Shown here: positions 1-6,077 of the stretch, piece after piece
Position numbering within the stretch: the first letter of the stretch is position 1
Layout of the letters: every line of letters starts with the position of its first letter
Assembly (NCBI RefSeq): GCF_002077135.1
Contig: NZ_LDOS01000001.1
Coordinates: 322,219-386,218, forward strand
DNA length: 64,000 bases
From: Metallibacterium scheffleri
GTDB lineage: Bacteria > Pseudomonadota > Gammaproteobacteria > Xanthomonadales > Rhodanobacteraceae
Reading direction: 5' to 3'
The notes under the pieces: generated by a model
Told to the model about the DNA's origin: nothing
Seen by the model: only the letters and a program-made list of their open reading frames with translations
Database searches by the model: none
Position numbers and translations under genes: made by a program

Positions 1-117
1 GATGCGCACACCTACGCCATGCTGCTGGACAAGGCCAGGGCGCTGGGTTTCCCGGTGGACCAGGTGAAAAAAATCCCGCAGACGCCGGCCGAAGCAGGAC
101 AACCAGGCTTTCAGTGA
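1..117 (+). CDS. C-terminal end of an unidentified protein, possibly lipocalin (Blc) family
   Basis: An open frame enters from the left edge and stops at TGA 115-117, giving 38 residues. The visible tail has an amphipathic helix-like stretch (YAMLLDKARALGFPVDQVKK) followed by IPQ. This resembles the C-terminus of bacterial lipocalins, where a helix of the form LL..A..LGFD is followed by a V.Q-type end. That match is only a pattern impression over a short piece. The gene runs in the same direction as aroE, which follows 81 bases later with its own promoter-like sequence. The rest of the gene lies outside the window, so the family cannot be confirmed here. Confidence 0.4.
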   Translation, partial: DAHTYAMLLDKARALGFPVDQVKKIPQTPAEAGQPGFQ

Positions 118-143
118 AGTCACGGCCGGCCGGCAGGTCGCGC

Positions 144-171
144 GTGACCATCCGCCGCAGCCCACTACAAT
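144..171 (+). promoter_or_regulatory. Putative sigma-70 promoter of aroE
   Basis: GTGACC at 144-149 and TACAAT at 166-171 are separated by 16 bases, an acceptable sigma-70 arrangement with a good -10 box. They sit about 30 bases upstream of the aroE start, between the preceding stop and aroE. Confidence 0.45.
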
Positions 172-198
172 GCGCGCAGACCCATGGCCGGAGGCCAC

Positions 199-1038
199 AT
201 GACCCAGATCGCCCGTTGCGGCGTGGTCGGACACCCGATCGCACACAGTCTTTCGCCTGAAATCCATCACGCCTTCGCCACGCAGTTTGGCCGGCAGATC
301 GATTACCAGCGCATCGACCTCGCGCCCGAACAACTCGAGGAAGGCGTGCGCGCGTTCTTCAGCGCAGGCGGCACCGGGCTCAACATCACCTTGCCGCACA
401 AGACCGCGGCGTCGCATCTGGCCACCAATCTCGGGCCGTGGGCACAGCGCCTGGGCGCGGTGAACATGCTCACGCGCGAGGCCGGCGGCAGCATCAACGG
501 CGAAAATGTCGATGGCGCCGCCCTGGTGCACGACCTCACCGAACGTTACCGTGTCGATCTGCGCGGCCATGACGTGCTGGTGCTGGGCGCCGGTGGCGCC
601 GGACGCGCGGCGGTATGGGCGCTGCTGGACGCCGGCGCGCGCCGGATCACCGTGGTCAACCGCCACCCGGCCGGCGCCGATGCGCTGGTTGATGCCATCG
701 GCATGCCCGGTCGCGTGCACAGCCGTTACTGGAAAGACCTGGCCAACATCGGCGTGTTCGATCTGATCATCAACGCCACCAGCACCGGCGTGCTCGGCCA
801 GCATCTGGAGCTGCCGTTCAATCTGGTGACCCCGCGCGCCACCTGCTACGACCTGTCCTACGGCCGCGCCGCCTCCGATTTCATGGGCTGGGCGCATGCC
901 TCGGGTGCGCGCTATGCCTTCGATGGCCTCGGCATGCTCATCGAAGGCGGCGCCATGGCCTATGCGCGCTGGTTTGGCGAAACGCCCGACACCGAGCCGG
1001 TGTTCGCCGCGCTGCGCGCGCAACATCCGCAAGCCTGA
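199..1038 (+). CDS. aroE: Shikimate dehydrogenase (NADP+)
   Basis: Reduces 3-dehydroshikimate to shikimate with NADPH in the cytoplasmic shikimate pathway to chorismate and aromatic amino acids. The 279-aa protein has the family landmarks in order: N-terminal VVGHPIAHSLSP substrate-binding motif, NITLPHK carrying the catalytic lysine, ENVDGAAL with the substrate aspartate, the GAGGAGRA dinucleotide loop and NATSTG. Length is normal for AroE. An in-frame ATG exists at 184, but GGAGG at 190-194 places the start at ATG 199. That start also puts the conserved CGVVGHP motif at the usual distance from the N-terminus. The YkgJ-like gene starts within 10 bases of the stop, so the two are probably co-transcribed. 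Confidence 0.97.
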   Translation: MTQIARCGVVGHPIAHSLSPEIHHAFATQFGRQIDYQRIDLAPEQLEEGVRAFFSAGGTGLNITLPHKTAASHLATNLGPWAQRLGAVNMLTREAGGSINGENVDGAALVHDLTERYRVDLRGHDVLVLGAGGAGRAAVWALLDAGARRITVVNRHPAGADALVDAIGMPGRVHSRYWKDLANIGVFDLIINATSTGVLGQHLELPFNLVTPRATCYDLSYGRAASDFMGWAHASGARYAFDGLGMLIEGGAMAYARWFGETPDTEPVFAALRAQHPQA

Positions 1039-1047
1039 GTGTTCCCG

Positions 1048-1302
1048 ATGCAGTGCCGCCCCGGCTGCGGCGCCTGCTGCATCGCCCCATCGATCAGCTC
1101 GCCAATACCCGGCATGCCGCACGGCAAGCCCGCCGGCGTGCGCTGCGTGCAGCTATTGCCGGACCTGAGCTGCGCGCTGTTCGGGCGCGTCGAGCGCCCC
1201 GCCGTCTGCGCCAGCCTGCGCGCCGAGCCGGCGATGTGCGGCACCTCGCGCGGCGCGGCGCTGACGCTGCTGACCGCGCTGGAGTCCGCCACGCGTCCGT
1301 GA
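1048..1302 (+). CDS. YkgJ-family cysteine-cluster protein
   Basis: Small 84-aa protein with the YkgJ/UPF0153 arrangement. An N-terminal CxxxCxxCC cluster (CRPGCGACC) is followed by single conserved cysteines in RCVQL, LSCALFG, VCASL and AMCG. Families of this type are predicted to bind zinc or an iron-sulphur cluster; the cellular role is unknown. GTG at 1039 directly follows the aroE stop, but ATG 1048 fits the family N-terminus (MQC...). It lies 9 bases after aroE in the same direction, so translation may be coupled. It converges on the DUF808 gene, whose stop is at 1303-1305, with no space for a separate terminator. Confidence 0.8.
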   Translation: MQCRPGCGACCIAPSISSPIPGMPHGKPAGVRCVQLLPDLSCALFGRVERPAVCASLRAEPAMCGTSRGAALTLLTALESATRP

Positions 1303-2223
1303 TTACCGCGGCCGCGCGACGCCGCGCGGCCACGCGCGTTTGCTCAGCGCCGCCAGCGCCAGCACCACGCCACCGACAATCACGCCCAGCGCGGCATCGA
1401 ACAGCAACGGCGTCAACCAGCCGAATGGATCGGACACGGCGGCCAGCATCGCGCTGGCGTGGTGCAGCACCGGCACGCCGTGGGCGATGATGCCGCCGCC
1501 GACCAGGAACATGGCGAGCGTGCCGACCACCGACAGCGTCCGCATCAGCCACGGCGCGGCGGCGAGGATGGCGCGACCCGCGGTCTGCGCCGCGCGGCTG
1601 GCGCGCTGCTGCAGGTGCAGACCGAGGTCGTCGAGCTTGACGATGGCGGCGACCAGCCCGTAGACGCCCGCGGTCATCACCAACGCAATGGTCACCAGCA
1701 CGCCGATGCGCGTGGCCAGCGTGGACTGCGCCACCGCGCCCAGGGTGATGGCGATGATCTCGGCCGAGAGCACGAAGTCGGTGCGGATCGCGCCCTTGAC
1801 CTTGTCGCGCTCCAGGGCCAGCACATCCAACGCCGGATCGGCCAGCATGCGCGTGAGTTCGGCATGGTGCGCGGCGTCCGCGGCACCAGCCTGGCGCAAC
1901 GCATGTGCGAGTTTCTCGACGCCTTCGAAACACAGATACGCGCCGCCGAGCATCAGCAGCGGCATCACCGCCCACGGCGCGAACACGCTCAGCAGCAACG
2001 CCACCGGCACCAGGATGGCCTTGTTGAGCAGCGAGCCCCTGGCCACGGCCCAAACCACCGGCAGCTCGCGGTTGCTGGTCACGCCAGCGACCTGCTGCGC
2101 GTTCAGCGCCAGGTCGTCACCAAGCACGCCGGCGGTCTTTTTCGCCGCCAGCTTGGTGAGCACGCCCACGTCATCCAGCACCGTGGTGATGTCATCGAGC
2201 AGGGCGAGCAGGCTGGTGGCCAT
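1303..2223 (-). CDS. DUF808 (YedI-like) inner-membrane protein
   Basis: A 306-aa hydrophobic protein beginning MATSLLALLDDITTVLDDV, followed by KKTAGVLGDDLALNAQQV and several membrane segments (ILVPVALLLSVFAPWAVMPLLMLGG, later IIAITLGAVAQ and FLVGGGIIAHG). This is the DUF808/YedI family, whose function is not established. The frame stays open upstream to 2289, but those residues come from the inserted IS element. ATG 2223 gives the family N-terminus. The IS110-type element begins about 30 bases upstream in the opposite orientation, so the native promoter has probably been displaced. Expression may now be lost or driven from inside the element. Confidence 0.85.
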   Translation of the reverse strand: MATSLLALLDDITTVLDDVGVLTKLAAKKTAGVLGDDLALNAQQVAGVTSNRELPVVWAVARGSLLNKAILVPVALLLSVFAPWAVMPLLMLGGAYLCFEGVEKLAHALRQAGAADAAHHAELTRMLADPALDVLALERDKVKGAIRTDFVLSAEIIAITLGAVAQSTLATRIGVLVTIALVMTAGVYGLVAAIVKLDDLGLHLQQRASRAAQTAGRAILAAAPWLMRTLSVVGTLAMFLVGGGIIAHGVPVLHHASAMLAAVSDPFGWLTPLLFDAALGVIVGGVVLALAALSKRAWPRGVARPR

Positions 2224-2253
2224 GGAGAAAAGCTCATGAACAAGCCGAGTAAA

Positions 2254-2326
2254 AAGAGACTTCCCGCTTCCAACGGCCTCGAGGGCCATGATGGTTTTTA
2301 CAACCGTCAGCAGAAGGGGAAGTCTC
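2254..2326 (+). promoter_or_regulatory. IS left end: fold-back hairpin over transposase ribosome-binding site
   Basis: GAGACTTCCC (2256-2265, part of the left inverted repeat) is perfectly complementary to GGGAAGTCTC (2317-2326), which ends one base before the transposase ATG at 2328. The likely ribosome-binding sequence AAGGGGAAG lies inside the right arm. A transcript starting outside the element could fold and hide this site. The pairing is read directly; the regulatory role is inference from analogous insertion sequences. Confidence 0.5.
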
Positions 2327-2327
2327 G

Positions 2328-3425
2328 ATGAGCACTATAACCATGGGCGTGGATTTGGCGAAGAACCTGTTTTCCGTATGTGCGGTGGATGGCGCCGGAC
2401 ACGTGCAGCGGCGGCAGGATCTCGGGCGTGAAGCGTTTGCGCTGTGGCTGGCGCAGGTGCCGGCCGGCACCGTGGTGGCGATGGAGGCATGCAGTGGCGC
2501 GCACCATTGGGCGCGGCGCTGTTTGGAGGTCGGTCTGCAGCCGCGCTTGATGGCGGCGCAGTTCGTGACGCCGTTCCGCAAGAGCCGCACACTGAAGAAC
2601 GACCGCAACGACGCCGAGGCGATTGCCACGGCGGCACGCCAGGGCAACATGCGCTTTGTGCCGGTCAAGTCGGTCGAGCAGCAGGCGCGGCTGGCATGGC
2701 ATCGCGTGCGCGAGGGCTACAAGACCGAAGGGCTGGAGATCAGCAACCGCCTGCGCGGTCTGCTGGCCGAGTTTGGCATCGTGATGGCGCAGGGTGACCG
2801 GGCGTTGCGCATCGCCTTGGCGGATCTCGACGCAGCGGCATCGTTGCCTGCGGAGCTGAAGGAACTGCTGCGCGATCTCAGCGCGCACTGGGCGCAGGTG
2901 CGCGACCGCATCGCCGCGTGCGATGCGCGCATCGAAGCGCACGCCAAGGCGGATGAGCGCTGCGTGCGGCTGCGCGCGCTGATCGGCATTGGCCCGCTCA
3001 CCGCCGATGCGATGGTGGCGAGCGTCGGCTCGGCCAAGGAGTTCAAGAACGGCCGGCAACTGGCCGCATGGCTCGGCCTGGTGCCGACCCAGCACTCCAG
3101 CGGCGGGCACACCCGCCTGGGCACGATCAGTTGCCGCGGCGATGCCTACCTGCGCACGCTGCTGATCCAGGGCGCGCGCAGCAGCCTGCAGCGCGCCAAG
3201 GTGACTGCACAGGATCGGGCCACGCCCGAGCAGATCTGGATCCGCCAACTGGCGTGTCGGATGCCGTTCGGCAAGCTGCTGGTGGCGATTGCGAACAAAC
3301 ACGCGCGGCAACTGTGGGCGATGCTGGCGCGCGAGGAAGCCTACGACGCCGAGGCGTGGCTGAAGCACCCGATGGTGCAGCGCCCGGCCGGCAAGCGCGC
3401 GGTGAGGATCGCCGGCATGGCATGA
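2328..3425 (+). CDS. IS110-family transposase (DEDD recombinase)
   Basis: A 365-aa protein with an N-terminal RuvC-like DEDD domain: GVDLAKNLF (first Asp), VAMEACSGAHHWAR (Glu), then LKNDRNDAEAIATAARQ (Asp pair). The C-terminal Transposase_20 domain has LRALIGIGPLTADAMVASVG, AAWLGLVPTQHSSGG and LGTISCRGDAYLRTLLIQGA with the conserved serine. Both domains are full length, so the enzyme may be active. It would move the element through a circular intermediate using an element-encoded guide RNA, as shown for this family. The start follows AAGGGGAAG. The element is the only complete transposon visible in the island. Confidence 0.95.
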   Translation: MSTITMGVDLAKNLFSVCAVDGAGHVQRRQDLGREAFALWLAQVPAGTVVAMEACSGAHHWARRCLEVGLQPRLMAAQFVTPFRKSRTLKNDRNDAEAIATAARQGNMRFVPVKSVEQQARLAWHRVREGYKTEGLEISNRLRGLLAEFGIVMAQGDRALRIALADLDAAASLPAELKELLRDLSAHWAQVRDRIAACDARIEAHAKADERCVRLRALIGIGPLTADAMVASVGSAKEFKNGRQLAAWLGLVPTQHSSGGHTRLGTISCRGDAYLRTLLIQGARSSLQRAKVTAQDRATPEQIWIRQLACRMPFGKLLVAIANKHARQLWAMLAREEAYDAEAWLKHPMVQRPAGKRAVRIAGMA

Positions 3426-3758
3426 CACGAACGCACATCCTTTCACGTCAGCGCGAAGTGGTCGACAACGGTCAGACCGACCCGGAGAGAACCTGACTAA
3501 CCTGCCGGACGTCACCCCGTGTTTCGGCTGATCCCCGAACACCGACGATACCGAAAGACGAACGAGGTCTCCGGGTGCGGTTTATACCCTGGTCCGCGCC
3601 AGCATCAGCGGCGCAACAAGACCGTTTATGGAAATGCAGTCTGACATTCGTTGCATCACCACGCAGCACTGACACGCACGACGCAGCAAAGAGGACAACA
3701 CGATGACCAGCCATGGCCCGAAAGCTCAAGGCAAGAACCTCAAGCGCGCGGCGTTGAC
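3426..3758 (+). ncRNA. Candidate bridge/seek RNA region of the IS right end
   Basis: 333 bases between the transposase stop and the right inverted repeat contain no convincing gene. In the IS1111 branch the target- and donor-recognising RNA is encoded in this position. One clear stem is visible: GTGTTTCGG (3519-3527) against CCGAACAC (3535-3542), with one bulged base. I cannot fold the whole region or align its loops to target and donor, so the extent, strand and existence of the RNA are inferred from family knowledge and element layout. Confidence 0.4.
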
Positions 3759-3770
3759 GGGAAGTCTCTT

Positions 3771-3898
3771 ATGGGCGATGTTAGGCGATGCGCGGCACGC
3801 GCGCGGCAAGACCCTTGCCATGGTCACGCGCCGCAGTCGGCAGACGTGATTTCATGCGCATGGAAAGATCATTCGATTCAAGTGGTTGAAAAACACCT
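3771..3898. other. Non-coding segment between the IS and the Fic remnant
   Basis: 128 bases to the right of the IS repeat, continuing the non-coding stretch that runs from 3426 to 3951. The base composition looks less GC-rich towards its right end. No gene, repeat or promoter could be supported here. The dyad at 3899-3942 follows. Confidence 0.5.
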
Positions 3899-3942
3899 AC
3901 CAATGATCTACCGATTCCTGTGGATTTCGGTAGAACATTGGT
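3899..3942. promoter_or_regulatory. Large 44-nt dyad upstream of the Fic remnant
   Basis: ACCAATG-A-T-CTACCGA (3899-3914) pairs with TCGGTAG-A-A-CATTGGT (3927-3942) around a 12-base loop. That is 15 of 16 positions, the only mismatch being A3906 with A3935. It ends 9 bases before the ATG of the Fic gene. It could be an operator for autoregulation or an mRNA hairpin masking the start; the sequence does not decide. It has no T-tract and is not a normal terminator. Confidence 0.6.
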
Positions 3943-3951
3943 GGATCGCCC

Positions 3952-4794
3952 ATGAAGCAACCCGTCGCCCCGCCGGCATGGCCGGAATTGTTCAATCGCT
4001 ACGGCGAACAGGTCGGCGCCATCCTCTCGAATCAGCTCCGCGCCGAGGTCAGGGGCAAGAACGAGCACTGGGACCATCTGCACCACCTCACGCCGCCTGC
4101 GGGCTTGAACGCCGAACAGTGGTGGCTGGGCATCCAATTCGCGCGACATGCCTTGGGGCGCCCCGTGCCGCCGCTACACGACAAGGACGGCAACCCGTTC
4201 AAGGTCGTGCCGAGCGACAGCATCCAGCGGCGTCTGTTTCTGGTCGCGCGCGATGCCGCCGGTGCCTTGCAGGGCGCCGACCGCATGCCTTCCGACGCCA
4301 TGCGCGAACGCTATCTGCTGCGGTCGCTGATGGAAGAGGCCATGACCTCGTCGCAACTGGAAGGCGCCGCCACCACGACCCAGGTGGCCAAGGACATGCT
4401 GCGCACGGGGCGCGCGCCGCGCGACCACGGCGAACGCATGATCGTCAACAATTTCCTGACCATGCGCGAGCTCAAGCGCTGGCTGGACTCTCCACTGACG
4501 CCGAACGTCGTGTTCGAAATCCATCGCATGCTGACCGATGGCACGCTGCAAGATCCGGGTGCCGCCGGCAGGTTTCGGCGCGCGGACGAGAACATCGTGG
4601 TGCAGGACGAGATCGGCACCCTCCTGCACAGCCCGCCGCCGGCCCGCGAGCTGCCGCAGCGGCTGTGCAATTTCGCCAACCTTGTCGACGACGACAAGCA
4701 CTTCATCCACCCGGTGGTGCGCGCCATCCTCGTTCACTTCCAGATCGGCTATCTGTCTTTCCGGTGTTGCTCTCGGAGTAACATGAAGACATGA
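3952..4794 (+). pseudogene. Truncated Fic-family protein, catalytic motif missing
   Basis: The 280-aa frame matches the N-terminal two thirds of class II Fic proteins. An N-terminal domain (PELFNRYGEQ... HWDHLHHLTPP) is followed by the inhibitory helix motif SSQLEG at residues 133-138, then ERMIVNN and IHRMLTDGTLQDPGAAGRFR. It ends in FIHPVVRAILVHFQIGYL, exactly where HPFxDGNGR, the AMP-transfer motif, should follow. Instead the frame reads SFRCCSRSNMKT and stops. Homology is therefore lost near 4755 and the protein cannot be an ordinary AMPylase. Its stop overlaps the ATG of the next small gene (ATGA). The large dyad lies just upstream. Whether the remaining N-domain is made and does anything is unknown. 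Confidence 0.8.
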
Positions 4795-5021
4795 AAAAGA
4801 AGTCCACGCCAGCCAAAATCGTCATCAAGCGCCTGGGACGCAAAAGTGGAAACATTTCTGCTGCCAAGTTACAGATAACGGTCCGGGATGCGCGAGAAAA
4901 GTCCGGGATCAAGAGCGTCAAGGCTCTGCGCAAGTCCGACACAGCGACAGGGAGCGGTCACGTGCGCTTTGTCGAGCCCGAGGCAATCACGGTGGCGCAG
5001 CGCTCCCGCACGGCCGCATGA
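4791..5021 (+). CDS. Small basic protein of unknown function, partner of the TIR-like gene
   Basis: A 76-aa, strongly basic protein (MKKKSTPAKIVIKRLGRKSG...) with a central stretch KLQITVRDAREKSGIKSVKAL. I do not recognise the family. The start ATG overlaps the stop of the Fic remnant, and GGAG at 4775-4778 is the nearest ribosome-binding sequence. Only 6 bases separate its stop from the start of the 215-aa TIR-like gene, so the two are almost certainly co-translated. Small size, charge and tight pairing would suit an antitoxin, adaptor or nucleic-acid-binding partner, but that is inference from context. It may also be a chance reading frame upstream of the larger gene. Confidence 0.5.
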   Translation: MKKKSTPAKIVIKRLGRKSGNISAAKLQITVRDAREKSGIKSVKALRKSDTATGSGHVRFVEPEAITVAQRSRTAA

Positions 5022-5027
5022 AGCTGC

Positions 5028-5675
5028 ATGGCAAGGAAGCCCACCCGTCCGGATCCGAGTGATGTCTTCCTCAACTGCCCGTTCGATGCCGGCTACGCGC
5101 CGCTCTTTGAGGTTCTTGTCTTCACGGTCTATGCCTGTGGCTTCCGGCCACGGTGCGCTCTTGAGGAGGCCGACTCGGGAGATGTGCGCGTCGACAAGAT
5201 CATCCGGCTTATCCGCGAGTCGCGTTACGCCATCCACGACATCTCGCGTGTCGAACTGGATCCTGCCAACAAGCTGCCGCGCTTCAACATGCCTTTCGAA
5301 CTCGGGCTCGATCTGGGCTGCAGGAAGTTCGGTGGATCGGCATATGCCGCGAAGAAGCTCCTTGTCCTCGACAGCGATAGCTATCGCTACCAGAAATGCC
5401 TTTCGGATATTTCCGGGCAGGACATCCGCAGTCACGATGCGCGTCCCGAGCGGATTTTGCAGGTGGTGCGGGACTGGTTGAGGACGACATCGCGGCGCCT
5501 GGTTCCGGGCGATGACTTCATCCGTGATCAATACAAGGCCTTCGCGGAAGCCCTGCCGATCATCTGCGACCAGCAACGGATCGATCGCGCGGCGTTGAAC
5601 TACCTCGACTTTGCACAGATTGTCGAAGAATGGCTGCGCCAGTCAGTCGAGCCCAGATCCGGCACAACCGAATAG
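5028..5675 (+). CDS. Conserved protein with TIR / nucleoside-deoxyribosyltransferase-like fold (putative)
   Basis: A 215-aa soluble protein. Residues 13-35 (VFLNCPFDAGYAPLFEVLVF) look like the first beta-strand, loop and helix of a flavodoxin-like fold. They are followed by EEADSGDVRVDKIIRLIRESRYAIHDISR and FNMPFELGLDLG (residues 86-97), then KKLLVLDSDSYRYQKCLSDISGQDI. The FELG segment, with Glu91 after a helix-capping loop, sits where TIR and deoxyribosyltransferase-like enzymes carry their catalytic glutamate. I recall similar sequences only as uncharacterised bacterial proteins, so an NAD- or nucleotide-cleaving function is inference. It is complete, follows the 76-aa gene by 6 bases, and overlaps tail-to-tail with a methyltransferase stump. 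No membrane segment or signal peptide is seen. Confidence 0.7.
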   Translation: MARKPTRPDPSDVFLNCPFDAGYAPLFEVLVFTVYACGFRPRCALEEADSGDVRVDKIIRLIRESRYAIHDISRVELDPANKLPRFNMPFELGLDLGCRKFGGSAYAAKKLLVLDSDSYRYQKCLSDISGQDIRSHDARPERILQVVRDWLRTTSRRLVPGDDFIRDQYKAFAEALPIICDQQRIDRAALNYLDFAQIVEEWLRQSVEPRSGTTE

Positions 5676-6070
5676 CAAACAGGCCGGATTCTGCTGCGTG
5701 CATCGCCGGCATCGAGGTCGTACAGGCGAAAGCGCGCGAAGTCCGATACCAGCAGGTACCTGGGCAGTTCCGCTTCGGTCAGGCCGTGAAAATAATCGCG
5801 CGCCTGCGCCGAGGCGCGGTCCAGATCCTTGCCGCGCGACTTGTGCTCGATCAGCAGCACGCCTTTCCACAGCAGATCGATGTAGCCGTCCTTGCCGTCG
5901 ATCTTCTTCACCCGCCGCTCGAAGCTGGCGACGCGGCGGCGCGACACGCCGAACACCTCGAAGAAGCCGTCCCAGAAGCTCTTGGCCTCGGCGTCCTCGG
6001 AGGATTCCAGCGCCCACTCGCGCGAGAAGCGCAGGGCGCGGTCCTTGATCTCGTTCCAGCTCAGCGGCAC
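5600..6070 (-). pseudogene. N-terminal fragment of a type IIL/MmeI-like DNA methyltransferase
   Basis: The frame begins at GTG 6070 after GAGG with good spacing. It reads PLSWNEIKDRALRFSREW, SSEDAEAKSFWDGFFEVFGVSRRRVASFE, then GYIDLLWKGVLLIEHKSRGKDLDRA and LPRYLLVSDFARFRLYDL. This is the start of large class I SAM-dependent restriction-modification methyltransferases with an MmeI-type N-domain, normally about 900 or more residues. The IEHKS segment is the nuclease-like motif of the type IIG/IIL N-domain. Homology stops around residue 120 (near 5700). The frame then runs into unrelated sequence and ends at 5600, inside the TIR-like gene. No methyltransferase motifs remain, so the system is inactive. 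The gspE-like gene ends 7 bases upstream. Confidence 0.75.
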
Positions 6071-6077
6071 GCGCGCC

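Larger units (their letters stand above)
2254..3770 (+). mobile_element. IS110-family (IS1111-like) insertion sequence
   Basis: A DEDD transposase gene is enclosed by the 12-bp inverted repeat AAGAGACTTCCC (2254-2265) and GGGAAGTCTCTT (3759-3770). Only about 74 bases separate the left repeat from the gene, while 345 bases of non-coding DNA lie between gene and right repeat. Short left end, long right end and subterminal inverted repeats fit the IS1111 branch rather than IS110 proper. In that branch the exact tips lie a few bases outside the repeats, so the limits given are approximate. No target duplication is apparent, as expected for these elements. It sits upstream of the DUF808 gene and at the edge of the accessory island. 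Confidence 0.8.

Noticed and set aside
2224-2289. 22-residue N-terminal extension of the DUF808 protein
   Set aside because: The extra codons lie partly inside the IS element; the family N-terminus MATSLLALLDD starts at 2223.
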